A DNA stretch of 64,000 nucleotides, from NCBI RefSeq assembly GCF_002796985.1, contig NZ_PEKX01000008.1, forward strand, positions 1-64,000, given 5' to 3'. Under the pieces are notes generated by a model. It worked only from the letters and a program-made list of their open reading frames with translations, was not told where the DNA came from and made no database searches. The position numbers were made by a program, and so were the translations under genes. Origin of the DNA: Pseudomonas sp. (GTDB lineage: Bacteria > Pseudomonadota > Gammaproteobacteria > Pseudomonadales > Pseudomonadaceae). Shown here in pieces: positions 52,558 through 60,737 of this stretch (positions are counted from its first letter, which is position 1; every line of letters starts with the position of its first letter).

Positions 52558-52598
52558 ATAGTAGACAGCGCTAAAAGCGCTCTTTTGACCTGGCTCAA
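52558..52598 (-). promoter_or_regulatory. ANR/FNR-dependent promoter of oprG
   Basis: TTGAGCCAGGTCAA on the minus strand (52598-52585) fits TTGA-N6-TCAA. A TACTAT -10 element (52563-52558) begins 21 bp beyond the box, which puts the box centre near -41.5, the class II FNR position. The oprG ATG is about 45 bp downstream. Confidence 0.75.
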
Positions 52599-52651
52599 TA
52601 AAGACCACAAGCTTTGTAGGATTCGAGGGTGCGGCAAAGCGCCGCGCGCGG

Positions 52652-53170
52652 TCACTGCCCGGTGTATTCGTAGGGTTCGATATCGCTGGCCTGCATCTGG
52701 TAGCCGGCCTCGGCGAGGTCGCTCTCCATCGCCTGCACGCTCATCCTGCCGATGATCCAGAACGGCTGGTAAAGCTCGTCGACTTTTACGCCCTTGCCGC
52801 CTCGAACATAGACGATCTGGTTGGACGGCGGCGCTGGCACGTGGATGCAGGCGCCGTAATAGGGCACCAACAGGAAGTCGCGCACGGTCTGGCCGTCTTC
52901 CTCCACTTCCAGCGGCACGATGTAGCCCGGCATCTTCACTTCCTGGCCGTCCAGCTGCTGTACCACGGGTGCGTTGGGCGTCTGCTGCTTCACCGCCGGT
53001 CCACTCTCCGAATTGAGTACATCGGAGAGCTTGGACAGGTCGTGCAGCGGCACCGGCGGCGGGGGCGGCGGTGCGCCCTCGGGGATCAGCTCGGGCCAGC
53101 TCAGCTCGCGCGGCGCCGCCCAGAGGGCGGCGCTGGTCAGCATCAGCAGCAGGAATAGCAGGCGGCGCAT
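52652..53170 (-). CDS. DUF3299 periplasmic protein, zinc-response operon
   Basis: A 172-residue protein with a signal peptide (about 1-18, AALWA), a proline-rich region (APPPPPPVP) and a DUF3299 domain with VPYYGACIHVPAPPSNQIVYV. Its homologue in PAO1 (PA4066) belongs to a four-gene operon induced by zinc limitation. ATG 53170 (MRRLLFLLL) is preferred over the upstream Met. It follows the permease gene by 54 bp. Confidence 0.88.
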   Translation of the reverse strand: MRRLLFLLLMLTSAALWAAPRELSWPELIPEGAPPPPPPVPLHDLSKLSDVLNSESGPAVKQQTPNAPVVQQLDGQEVKMPGYIVPLEVEEDGQTVRDFLLVPYYGACIHVPAPPSNQIVYVRGGKGVKVDELYQPFWIIGRMSVQAMESDLAEAGYQMQASDIEPYEYTGQ

Positions 53171-53224
53171 GGGGCTTTCTTTCACGGGGCTGGCTTGCAT
53201 GGGACTGGCTCGCAGGGGACTGGC

Positions 53225-54490
53225 TCAGAGGCGGATCGACAAACCATCGGCCAGCGATTGCCGATAGGCACGCCAGGCCGGCACGCAGCCGATCAGCAGC
53301 GCGGCCAGGAGTATGCCGCCCAGCAGTGACCCTTCATAGGCGCTGGGCAGCGCCAGTGGCAGGAAGATGCCGTAGTTCGCCTGCACATAAGTCTGGCTGC
53401 CGGCGATTCCGGCGTAGAGCAGGCCGGTGCCCAGCACCACGCCGGCCAGCGCCAGGGCGAAGGCCTCGGCCACCAGGAGGCTGAAGATGTGCCAGGGTCT
53501 TGCGCCCACCGAGCGCAGGATGGCCATCTCGCGGCGGCGTTCGTTGAGGCTGGTGAGGATCGCCGTGAGCATGCCGATCAGGCCGGTCAGCACCACGAAC
53601 AGCGAGACCACGAACAGCGCTTTCTCCGCCGTGCCCATCAGGCCCCAGAGCTCCTGCAGCGCCACGCCTGGGAGGATCGCCATCAGCGGCTCGCCATCGT
53701 ATTCGTTGATCTGCCGTTGCAGGGTGAAGGTCGCCACCTTGCTCTTCAGGCCCAGCAGGAAAGCGGTGATCGCCCTGGGCTGCAGATCCATGCCGCGCGC
53801 CTGGTCCTCGCTTATGCGGTCGGCACCGCGTGCGGGGACGCCGTTTTTCCAGTCGACGTGCAGCGCCTCCATGCCCTGCAGCGAGATGTGCAGGGTGCGG
53901 TCCACCGGCGTGCCGGTGCGCTTGAGGATACCGACCACGGTGAAGGGTTTGTCGTCGTGCTGCACCAGGCTGATGGTGCTGACGCCGTGGGCGAGGACGA
54001 CCTTGTCGCCGAGCTTGTAGTGCAGCGCCTGCGCGACTTCCGCGCCGAGCACTACGTCGAACAGGTCCTGGCCGAACGGCCGGCCCTCGGCCAGTTCCAG
54101 CGTCTGCCCGCGGCCGAAGCGATAGTGCTCGAAGTAGCCGTTGTCGGTACCCATGACGCGGTAGCCGCGGTGAGAGTCGCCCAGGGAAATCGGGATCGCC
54201 CACTTCACCAGCGGGCTGTGGGTGACGGTCTCGTAGCTTTCCCAGCGAATGTTGTTGGTGGCGTTGCCAATGCGGAACACCGAGTAGAGCAGCAGGTTCA
54301 CCGAGCCCGAGCGCGCACCGACGATCAGGTCGGTGCCGGAAATGGTGTTGGCGAAGCTGGCCTTGGCTTCGGTGCGCACGCGCTCGACAGCCAGCAGCAG
54401 GCAGGCGGAGAGGGCGATGGCGAAGATCGTCAGCAGCGCGGTAAAACGGCGGTTGGACAGGCTGGCGAGCGCCAGGCGCAACAGGTACAT
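53225..54490 (-). CDS. ABC transporter permease (MacB/FtsX-like)
   Basis: A 421-residue inner-membrane protein: one N-terminal helix (about 17-37), a large periplasmic domain (about 40-270), then three helices (about 275-300, 330-355, 385-410), the MacB/FtsX fold. Such proteins often move substrates or pull on periplasmic partners rather than import. It pairs with the ATPase just upstream (2-bp gap) and the DUF3299 and DUF2796 periplasmic proteins. Confidence 0.93.
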   Translation of the reverse strand: MYLLRLALASLSNRRFTALLTIFAIALSACLLLAVERVRTEAKASFANTISGTDLIVGARSGSVNLLLYSVFRIGNATNNIRWESYETVTHSPLVKWAIPISLGDSHRGYRVMGTDNGYFEHYRFGRGQTLELAEGRPFGQDLFDVVLGAEVAQALHYKLGDKVVLAHGVSTISLVQHDDKPFTVVGILKRTGTPVDRTLHISLQGMEALHVDWKNGVPARGADRISEDQARGMDLQPRAITAFLLGLKSKVATFTLQRQINEYDGEPLMAILPGVALQELWGLMGTAEKALFVVSLFVVLTGLIGMLTAILTSLNERRREMAILRSVGARPWHIFSLLVAEAFALALAGVVLGTGLLYAGIAGSQTYVQANYGIFLPLALPSAYEGSLLGGILLAALLIGCVPAWRAYRQSLADGLSIRL

Positions 54491-54492
54491 GC

Positions 54493-55200
54493 TCAGATTC
54501 CCGGAGCGCGGGCGGCGCGGTTGAGGTCGGTCAGTGACAGGCTGCGGTCGAACAGCGGCGCCAGGCTCTGGTCATGGCTGACGAACAGCAGGCTGGCGCC
54601 GGCCTCGCGACATTCGGCGAACAGCAGTCGAAGGAAGGCCTCGCGGGCGTCGGCATCCAGCGCCGAGGTCGGCTCGTCGGCAATCACCAGCTCCGGCTGG
54701 CCGATCAGCGCGCGGGCGGCGGCGACCCGCTGCTGCTGGCCGATGGACAGGCTGTCGGCACGGCGTTCGATCAGCGTCGCATCGCCCAGGCCGAGGTGCG
54801 TGAGCAGCGCCTCGGCGGCCTGGGCCACGCTGCCATGGCGCAGGGCCGCGCGTTCGGCGCGGCTGTGGGAGAAATGACAGGGCAGCTCGACGTTCTCCCG
54901 CACCGAAAGGAACGGCAGCAGGTTGAACTGCTGGAAAATGTAGCCGGTGTGGTCGACGCGGAAATGATCACGGCGTGCCGACTTCATCTGCGCGATGTCC
55001 TCGCCGAGCAGCTTCACGCTGCCGCGCTGGGGGCGCTGCACGCCGCCGAGCAGGCCGAGCAGGGTGGTCTTGCCGCTGCCGGAGGGGCCCTTGAGGAACA
55101 GGGTTTCGCCATGGGCCAGCGCGAAGGCGGGGATATCCAGCAGTTCCGCCTGGCCGGGCCAGGCGAAACCGAGGTTGTCGAGTTCGAGCAGTGCGGTCAT
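54493..55200 (-). CDS. ABC transporter ATP-binding protein
   Basis: A 235-residue ATPase with Walker A GPSGSGKTTLLG (about 38-49), Q-loop in FQQFNLLPFL, signature LSIGQQQRVAAARAL and Walker B LVIADEPTSALD. It is of the LolD/MacB class and energises the neighbouring permease. It starts 9 bp after the DUF2796 gene. Confidence 0.96.
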   Translation of the reverse strand: MTALLELDNLGFAWPGQAELLDIPAFALAHGETLFLKGPSGSGKTTLLGLLGGVQRPQRGSVKLLGEDIAQMKSARRDHFRVDHTGYIFQQFNLLPFLSVRENVELPCHFSHSRAERAALRHGSVAQAAEALLTHLGLGDATLIERRADSLSIGQQQRVAAARALIGQPELVIADEPTSALDADAREAFLRLLFAECREAGASLLFVSHDQSLAPLFDRSLSLTDLNRAARAPGI

Positions 55201-55209
55201 TTCAGCGAT

Positions 55210-55785
55210 TCAGAATGTCAGGGATGGGTTGGCGACGGTCAATTCTGCACCTTGCTGGCCGCTCGGGCCGATCAGTTGTACCTGAATCTTCTGGGTCGCC
55301 GGGAATCGCTTGAACAGCGGCGCGAAATCAAGCGAGGCCAGCTCCTGTGGCTGGGCGCAGGTCAACTGGTAGTGGGCGTCGATGTCGGCGTGCTGGTGGC
55401 CTTCGTGTTCGTCGTGGTCGCCGTCGGCGTGCTCATGATCGTGGTCTTCCGCTTTGGGCGCATCGCCGAACAGCGGGCTGGAGAGCTCCACCGACTGCAC
55501 GCTGCACTGGGCCGAGGCAGGCAAATTGAGCAGTTGCAGCGGCTGCTTGAGCTGGGCCTGCACGCGAGCGACGGTGGCCTTGTCGGCGTCGCTGCTGGCG
55601 GCATGCTCGAAGCCGACGAAGTTCATCGCCGGGCTGTCCATCTCCAGCTCCAGGGTCTTGCCGTCGAGGGCGACGTTGAGCTGGGCAACGCCATGCTCAT
55701 GCTTGCCGAGGCTACCGTGTTCATGTTCGTCGTGGGCTTGGGCGGCCAGCGGCAGCAGGGCGACAGCGAGGAGCAGGGGGCGCAT
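55210..55785 (-). CDS. DUF2796 / ZrgA-like periplasmic zinc-binding protein
   Basis: A 191-residue protein with a signal peptide (1-17, LAAQA-HDE) and two His-rich stretches: HDEHEHGSLGKHEHG at the mature N-terminus and HDHEHADGDHDEHEGHQH near 118-135. ZrgA-type proteins bind zinc in the periplasm. First gene of the operon with the ABC ATPase, permease and DUF3299 protein. A Zur-like site lies upstream. ATG 55785 follows GGAG-type spacing. Confidence 0.92.
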   Translation of the reverse strand: MRPLLLAVALLPLAAQAHDEHEHGSLGKHEHGVAQLNVALDGKTLELEMDSPAMNFVGFEHAASSDADKATVARVQAQLKQPLQLLNLPASAQCSVQSVELSSPLFGDAPKAEDHDHEHADGDHDEHEGHQHADIDAHYQLTCAQPQELASLDFAPLFKRFPATQKIQVQLIGPSGQQGAELTVANPSLTF

Positions 55786-55811
55786 GGGAAACTCCAATCG
55801 GTGAATGATTT

Positions 55812-55826
55812 TGTTACGTTATAACA
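55812..55826. promoter_or_regulatory. Zur-box-like palindrome upstream of the zinc operon
   Basis: TGTTACGTTATAACA, with symmetric TGTTA/TAACA arms and an AT-rich core, 27 bp before the DUF2796 ATG. It resembles the GTTATA-containing Zur sites of Pseudomonas. The homologous operon in P. aeruginosa is reported to rise under zinc limitation. Confidence 0.6.
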
Positions 55827-55913
55827 GATTAATTATTAACGCCAGCTTAGCGTTGGTTTGGCGCGACGGCCGCGCCGTGGGAGCATGCGCGAAAGGTTGC
55901 GAGGAGAAGGGCG

Positions 55914-56276
55914 ATGCTGAGAATCAAGGGCACCATCGGCGACTGGCCGGTGGACCTCACCGTGGAGATGGATGACGCCGACTGGGCGCGGCTGGCGCAG
56001 AACCTGCCGGTTGCGGCCGTGACTCCTGCGGCTTCTGCGGCGCCGGCGCCGGCGCCGGCAGCGGGCGCACCGGTGGATCAGCTTTGGCTGGCGGCGCAGG
56101 ACCTGCTGCGCCGCAGCGGCAGCAGCGAAGGGCCGCAACTGCTGGATGAGCTGGCGGCGCTGGCGGGGAGTTCAGGGGCGGCGAAGGGACTGCTGGTGCG
56201 CCTGCGGCACAGCCCGAAGGTGAAGATCGAGGTGCGCGAGGGGGTGCAGGTCTTCAACTGGGTCGAAGGGGAATAA
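55914..56276 (+). CDS. Hypothetical protein with Ala/Pro linker
   Basis: A 120-residue protein I cannot assign. An N-terminal beta-type segment (MLRIKGTIGDWPVDLTVEMD) is followed by an Ala/Pro-rich linker (about 35-52) and a helical C-terminal part (LWLAAQDLLRR... ELAALAGS). No signal peptide. RBS GAGGAGAAGG is strong. It is divergent from the zinc operon, with about 85 bp between the Zur-like box and its ATG. Confidence 0.75.
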   Translation: MLRIKGTIGDWPVDLTVEMDDADWARLAQNLPVAAVTPAASAAPAPAPAAGAPVDQLWLAAQDLLRRSGSSEGPQLLDELAALAGSSGAAKGLLVRLRHSPKVKIEVREGVQVFNWVEGE

Positions 56277-56286
56277 CGGCTTTTCC

Positions 56287-56369
56287 GTAGGAGCGAGCTT
56301 GCTCGCGAACAGCCCCGCTGCGGGGGTTGGTTCGCGAGCAATAACGATGGCGTCCCACTCGCTCCTACA
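56287..56369. repeat. REP-like inverted repeat, family A variant
   Basis: Left arm GTAGGAGCGAGC-TTGCTCGCGAA is standard; the right arm carries the extra block (AATAACGATGGCGTCCC) found also in the copy inside the DUF934 gene. It lies between convergent genes. Confidence 0.9.
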
Positions 56370-56407
56370 AGGTCGATCCTGCCGCCGCAGGCGCGGCGGC
56401 GGAGCGA

Positions 56408-57277
56408 TCAGTACAACACGTTCGCCAGCCTGCGGCGGTAGGCGAGCACCAGCGGATGGTCGTTGCCCAGCAGGTCGAACACCTGCACCAGCGTCTTGCG
56501 CGGCAGGTCCTCGCCGTAGCTGCGGTTGCGCACGAACAGCTTGAGCAGGGCGTCCAGCGCGGCTTCGTATTGCTGGCGAGCGAGTTGCTGCACCGCCAGT
56601 TGGTAGGTGGCCTCGTCGTCATTGGCGTCGGCGGCCAGGCGGGTCTTCAGCGTGGCGGCGTCGGGAAGGCCTTCGGCCTGGCGCAGGAAGGTCAGCTGAG
56701 CCTTGGCGGCGGCCAGTGCCTGCTTGTGATCGTCACCGGTTACCGCACCGAGCACGGTTTCGGCCTCACCCAGCTCGCCGCGCTCGGCGAGGCAGCGGGC
56801 GTAGAGGATCAGCGCGGCGGCGTTGCTGTTGTCCTCGCCCAGCAGTGCTTTGAGTTGTGCCTCGGCTTCGGCGAAGCGGCCTTCGTTGAAGGCGGTCTGC
56901 GCCAGCTCCAGCGGGTTGTCGGCGGCCGGGGCGGGGGGCTGTACGTGCTGTTCGAGCATCTGGCGGATCGCCGATTCGGGCTGCGCGCCGGCGAAGCCGT
57001 CCACCGGCTGGCCGTCCTTGAACAGCACCACGGTGGGCAGGCTGCGGATGCCGAAGCGCATCACGATGTCCTGCTCGACGTCGCAGTTGACCTTGGCCAG
57101 CAGCAGCTCGCCCTGGTACGACTCGGTGATCTGCGCCAGCAGCGGCATCAGCGCCTTGCACGGGGCGCACCAGTCGGCCCAGAAGTCCACCAGGACCGGT
57201 TTGTGGAAGGAGTTCTCGATGACGACCTGATCGAAGTTGGCGATGCTGGCGTCGAAGATGTAGGGCGTATCGCTCAT
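56408..57277 (-). CDS. cnoX: Thioredoxin-domain chaperone CnoX (YbbN) with active CxxC
   Basis: A 289-residue protein with an N-terminal thioredoxin domain (1-110) and a C-terminal TPR region (about 120-285). CnoX holds oxidation-damaged proteins and passes them to GroEL. E. coli CnoX lacks the first active-site cysteine, but here the site is intact WCAPC (near residues 36-40), so it may also act as an oxidoreductase. ATG 57277 (MSDTPYIFDASIANFDQ) is used instead of an upstream extension. Confidence 0.94.
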   Translation of the reverse strand: MSDTPYIFDASIANFDQVVIENSFHKPVLVDFWADWCAPCKALMPLLAQITESYQGELLLAKVNCDVEQDIVMRFGIRSLPTVVLFKDGQPVDGFAGAQPESAIRQMLEQHVQPPAPAADNPLELAQTAFNEGRFAEAEAQLKALLGEDNSNAAALILYARCLAERGELGEAETVLGAVTGDDHKQALAAAKAQLTFLRQAEGLPDAATLKTRLAADANDDEATYQLAVQQLARQQYEAALDALLKLFVRNRSYGEDLPRKTLVQVFDLLGNDHPLVLAYRRRLANVLY

Positions 57278-57386
57278 GGGGAGTCTCGAATCGAGTGGGG
57301 CGATGAAGGTGGTTGCCACTATAAGTGGGGGCGCTCTGGAACGGAAACAACCCGGCCCGGCCAGGCTGTGGTGTGGCCGGAAAGCT

Positions 57387-57466
57387 ATCGCGGACGGAGT
57401 CCGCTCCTACGTAACCGGTGAGCGCGGCGCAAGAACGAGCGTAGGAGCGGACTCCGTCCGCGATCG
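57387..57466. repeat. Inverted repeat, family B, arms in outward order
   Basis: ATCGCGGACGGA-GTCCGCTCCTAC and then GTAGGAGCGGAC-TCCGTCCGCGAT, about 30 bp apart. Compared with 43595-43685 the arm order is reversed, so this could be a pair of neighbouring single units. It lies in the 209-bp gap between cnoX and the methyltransferase gene; no other signal is seen there. Confidence 0.9.
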
Positions 57467-57486
57467 CCCCACCCAATGCGCCGATG

Positions 57487-58143
57487 TCACCCGCGGCGCG
57501 CGTGATACAGGCTGACGTGGCGGAATTCGGCCGGCTCGGCCAGGTCCGGCCAGGTGCAGCCGTCGAGAATCCCCAGGCGCTGGTACTGCGGATGGCTGAA
57601 GTCGCGCACCCGCGAGTCGGCCACCAGGGCCTCGCGGCCACGGCTCAGGAACTCGTCCAGCAGCGGCAGGTTGGCGCGGTCGTAGAGTACGTCGGCGACG
57701 ATGATCAGGTCGTAGCGGTCTTCCTCCTGGAAGAAGTCCGCCGAGTAGCTCAGCTCCACACCGTTCAGTTCGGCGTTGGCACGGCAGGCGTCCAGTGCCA
57801 GCGGGTCGAGGTCGCAGGCCACCACCTCTGCGGCGCCGGCCTTGGCGGCGGCGATGGCGGCGATGCCGGAGCCCGCGCCAAAATCCAGCACGCGCTTGCC
57901 GCGCACCCACTCGGGCCTCTGGGCCAGCCAGTGCGCCAGCACCAGGCCGCTGGCCCAGCAGAAGCACCAGTAGGGCGGTTCTTCAAGGATGCGCCGGGTT
58001 TCGTCGGGGCTGAATTCGCGGTCCATGTTCTGCGCGTCGATCAGCCAGAGGCGGATGTCGGTGCCGGGCAAGGTTTCGGCGGACAGGCGCGCGTCGCCGA
58101 GCAGTTCACCGAGCGCTGTCTGCAGGGACAGTGGCGGCGTCAC
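57487..58143 (-). CDS. Class I SAM-dependent methyltransferase
   Basis: A 218-residue protein with the SAM-binding motif VLDFGAGSGIAAIAAAKAGA near residues 85-104 and PYWCFCWASGLVLA before it, as in the ETF-beta lysine methyltransferase / PrmA-like group. The substrate is likely a protein lysine but is not proven. It overlaps the lipoprotein gene by 4 bases, so they share a transcript. Confidence 0.9.
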   Translation of the reverse strand: MTPPLSLQTALGELLGDARLSAETLPGTDIRLWLIDAQNMDREFSPDETRRILEEPPYWCFCWASGLVLAHWLAQRPEWVRGKRVLDFGAGSGIAAIAAAKAGAAEVVACDLDPLALDACRANAELNGVELSYSADFFQEEDRYDLIIVADVLYDRANLPLLDEFLSRGREALVADSRVRDFSHPQYQRLGILDGCTWPDLAEPAEFRHVSLYHARRG

Positions 58144-58595
58144 GGCGCGCGTTCCAGGCGTAGTTCGCCAAGGGCGCGGGTTTCCGGCTGGGTGATACGT
58201 ACCGGCTGCAGGCGCCAGGCCAACTGGCCAGACTGCGAGACGCGGCCGTGCAGTTCGACGCGGGCGCCAGCCGGAAAGGCCTGCGGGTTGAACACCACGC
58301 GGAACGGCAGGGCCTGGCCGGTGGCGATCATCTTCTCGCTGGAGAGCAACTGCTGCGGGCGGTCGCGCTGGTCGATCACCAGCAGCGCCAGCTCCACTTC
58401 GCTACCGGCCGGCAGGAAGCCCTGGGAGCTGCTGAGCTGGCCAGTGAGGGCGCGCAGGTGCGCCGGCACGGGTTCGTCCAGCGCGGAAGTGGTTTTCTTC
58501 GAGACGGCAACCGGTTGGGCAACCGGCGCGGGTTTCTCGCTGGCGCAGGCGGCCAGCAGCACGGTGAGGGACAGGCAGAGCAGGCGGGCGAACAT
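58140..58595 (-). CDS. YbaY-like lipoprotein
   Basis: A 151-residue lipoprotein: signal peptide with lipobox LAAC (modified Cys near 17) and a YbaY/HslJ-type beta domain (VELALLVIDQRDRP... QALPFRVVFNPQAFPAGARVELHGRV). Asp is absent at +2 (sequence CASEK), which favours sorting to the outer membrane. ATG 58595 (MFARLLCLSL) is chosen. Divergent from nrdR. Confidence 0.87.
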   Translation of the reverse strand: MFARLLCLSLTVLLAACASEKPAPVAQPVAVSKKTTSALDEPVPAHLRALTGQLSSSQGFLPAGSEVELALLVIDQRDRPQQLLSSEKMIATGQALPFRVVFNPQAFPAGARVELHGRVSQSGQLAWRLQPVRITQPETRALGELRLERAP

Positions 58596-58735
58596 GGCGG
58601 GCTCCATCGCGGCAAATTCCAGGCGGGCGCCTATATAGCCTAATGCCTGCAGCTTGTCTGCGGGGAGCGGGGTTTATTCGGTCAGACGATGCGCTACCAT
58701 GAGCCCCTTACCTTTCTGACTGCCCAAGACACGCC

Positions 58736-59200
58736 ATGCACTGTCCTTTCTGCGGCGCCCACGACACCAAAGTCATCGATTCGCGCCTGGTCGCCGAGGG
58801 CGACCAGGTCCGCCGGCGCCGCGAGTGCCTGGCTTGCGGCGAGCGTTTCACCACCTTCGAGACCGCCGAACTGGTCATGCCGCGCCTGATCAAACAGGAC
58901 GGCAGCCGCCAGCCCTTCGACGAGGACAAGCTGCGCGCCGGCATGCAGCGCGCGCTGGAAAAGCGCCCGGTGAGCATCGAGCGGCTGGAGGAGGCAATGG
59001 CGCACATCAAGCACAAGTTGCGCGCCACCGGCGAGCGCGAGCTGAAGTCGCGGGTGCTGGGTGAACTGGTGATGGCCGAGCTGCAGAAACTCGATGAAGT
59101 CGCCTACATCCGCTTCGCCTCGGTGTATCGGCGCTTCCAGGATCTCAACGAATTCCGCGAGGAAATCGAGCGCCTGGCCCGCGAGCCGGCGAAAGAATGA
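58736..59200 (+). CDS. nrdR: Transcriptional repressor NrdR
   Basis: A 154-residue repressor of ribonucleotide reductase genes. A zinc ribbon (CPFC near 3-6 and CLAC near 31-34) is followed by an ATP-cone (about 46-136) that senses ATP/dATP. The family length is about 150-155. Its stop overlaps the ribD start by 4 bases, a common nrdR-ribD pairing. Confidence 0.98.
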   Translation: MHCPFCGAHDTKVIDSRLVAEGDQVRRRRECLACGERFTTFETAELVMPRLIKQDGSRQPFDEDKLRAGMQRALEKRPVSIERLEEAMAHIKHKLRATGERELKSRVLGELVMAELQKLDEVAYIRFASVYRRFQDLNEFREEIERLAREPAKE

Positions 59201-60297
59201 ATGCCGTGGACGAGGTCTGGATGGCCCGTGCCATCGAGCTGGCGCGCAAGGGCTGGTACTCGACCCATCCCAATCCCCGCGTTGGCTGCGTCATCGTCCG
59301 CGACGGCGAGGTGGTCGGTGAAGGCTGGCACGTGCGCGCCGGCGAGCCCCACGCCGAAGTCCACGCCCTGCGCCAGGCCGGCGACAAGGCCCGTGGCGCC
59401 ACCGCCTACGTCACCCTGGAACCCTGCAGCCACTTCGGCCGCACGCCGCCCTGCGCCGACGCACTGATCGGCGCCGGCCTCGCTCGCGTGGTCGCGGCGA
59501 TGCAGGACCCGAACCCGCAGGTCGCCGGCAGCGGTATGCAGCGCATTGCCGACGCCGGCATCGAAGTGCGTTCCGGTGTGCTGGAAAACGAATCCCGCGC
59601 ACTCAACGTCGGCTTTCTCAAACGCATGGAAACCGGCCTGCCGTTCGTCCGCGTGAAGCTGGCGATGAGCCTGGACGGTCGCACCGCCATGGCCAGCGGC
59701 GAAAGCCAGTGGATCACCGGCCCCGCTGCGCGCCGCGCCGTGCAACGTCTGCGCGCGCAATCCAGTGTGGTGCTCTCCGGCGCCGATACCGTGCTGACCG
59801 ATGACGCGCGCCTGACCGTGCGTCCGGACGAGCTGGGCCTGGATACCGAACAGACCGAACTCGCCGCGCAGCGCCAGCCGCTGCGCGTGCTGATCGATGG
59901 CCGCCTGCGCGTACCGCTGACAGCCACTTTCTTCCAGGCTGGGCCGGCGCTGGTGGTGAGTACCTGCGACGACCCGAACTACGGTGTGGTCGGCCACGAG
60001 CTGTTGAACCTTGCCGGCCTCGACGGCCAGGTTGACCTGCTGGCGCTGCTGGCCGAACTCGGCCGCCGCGGCGTCAACGAGGTGCTGGTGGAAGCCGGCC
60101 CGCGTCTGGCCGGCGCGTTTGCCCGCCTCGGGCTGGTGGACGAGTACAGCATCTTCATGGCGCCCAAGCTGCTCGGCTCCGCCGCGCGCCCGCTGCTGGA
60201 ACTGCCGCTGGAGCGCATGAGCGAATCCCGCGAGCTGAAGATCGTCGACATCCGCGCCGTGGGTGACGACTGGCTGGTCACCGCGCGCCCGCTGTAA
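59197..60297 (+). CDS. ribD: Riboflavin biosynthesis protein RibD (deaminase-reductase)
   Basis: A 366-residue bifunctional enzyme. The N-terminal zinc deaminase (1-145) has HAEVHAL and PCSHFGRTPPC; the C-terminal reductase (about 150-366) has VKLAMSLDGRTA and the GGPxL-like VEAGPRLAGAF. It converts the first pyrimidine intermediate of riboflavin synthesis. An FMN riboswitch follows, not precedes, this gene, so ribD is outside its control. Confidence 0.97.
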   Translation: MNAVDEVWMARAIELARKGWYSTHPNPRVGCVIVRDGEVVGEGWHVRAGEPHAEVHALRQAGDKARGATAYVTLEPCSHFGRTPPCADALIGAGLARVVAAMQDPNPQVAGSGMQRIADAGIEVRSGVLENESRALNVGFLKRMETGLPFVRVKLAMSLDGRTAMASGESQWITGPAARRAVQRLRAQSSVVLSGADTVLTDDARLTVRPDELGLDTEQTELAAQRQPLRVLIDGRLRVPLTATFFQAGPALVVSTCDDPNYGVVGHELLNLAGLDGQVDLLALLAELGRRGVNEVLVEAGPRLAGAFARLGLVDEYSIFMAPKLLGSAARPLLELPLERMSESRELKIVDIRAVGDDWLVTARPL

Positions 60298-60423
60298 CGG
60301 CGCGCCGATTGCGGCAAAACCGGTCATGCCGGCGGGCCGGGAGGATCAATAGGAAGCTTCCGACTTGCTCCCGGCTGTGGTAAAACGCCACACGCGGTCG
60401 ATGCTGTAACGACCGCGATTGAC

Positions 60424-60582
60424 GTTCTCAGGGCGGGGTGCAAGTCCCCACCGGCGGTAATGACGCGCAATGCGTCTAGCCCGCGAGCGCCTGTCCAGAC
60501 CGGTTCGCCGGATGGTCAGGGTCAGCAGACCCGGTGTGATTCCGGGGCCGACGGTCATAGTCCGGATGAAGAGAGAACGGGA
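60424..60582 (+). ncRNA. FMN riboswitch upstream of ribC
   Basis: The RFN blocks come in order: TTCTCAGGGCGGGGTGCAAG (60424 on), CCCCACCGGCGGTAATG, AGCCCGCGAGCG, GGTCAGCAGACCCGGTG, CCGACGGTCATAGTCCGGATG and GAGAGAACGG. It lies 140 bp before ribC and should reduce ribC-ribBX expression when FMN is high. Confidence 0.97.
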
Positions 60583-60592
60583 TGAGCCATTG

Positions 60593-60646
60593 GGGCGTGC
60601 CTGCGCGCACCCGAGAAATCCCTTCGATCGAGACGCCCTGTTTTTT
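60593..60646 (+). terminator. Possible terminator of the FMN riboswitch platform
   Basis: GGGCGT (60593-60598) can pair with ACGCCC (60633-60638), followed by TGTTTTTT. The stem is only 6 bp with a long loop, so termination is tentative. A second hairpin (CCTGTTTT 60637-60644 / AAAACAGG 60651-60658) overlaps it. Confidence 0.45.
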
Positions 60647-60668
60647 AACCAAAACAGGAGTTCGCACC

Positions 60669-60737
60669 ATGCATCATCTTTCCCCGTTGGCTTCGCCGGC
60701 CTTTGCCGTGCGGGAGGCCTCATGTTCACCGGCATAA
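60669..60737 (+). CDS. Short ORF overlapping the ribC start
   Basis: A 22-codon ORF (MHHLSPLASPAFAVREASCSPA) with the RBS ACAGGAG (60654-60660) overlaps the ribC ATG (60722) by 16 bases in another frame. ribC itself has GGGAGG about 8 bases before its ATG. The ORF could couple ribC translation to the riboswitch region, where its RBS lies in the hairpin 60637-60658. Product probably has no function of its own. Confidence 0.4.
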   Translation: MHHLSPLASPAFAVREASCSPA

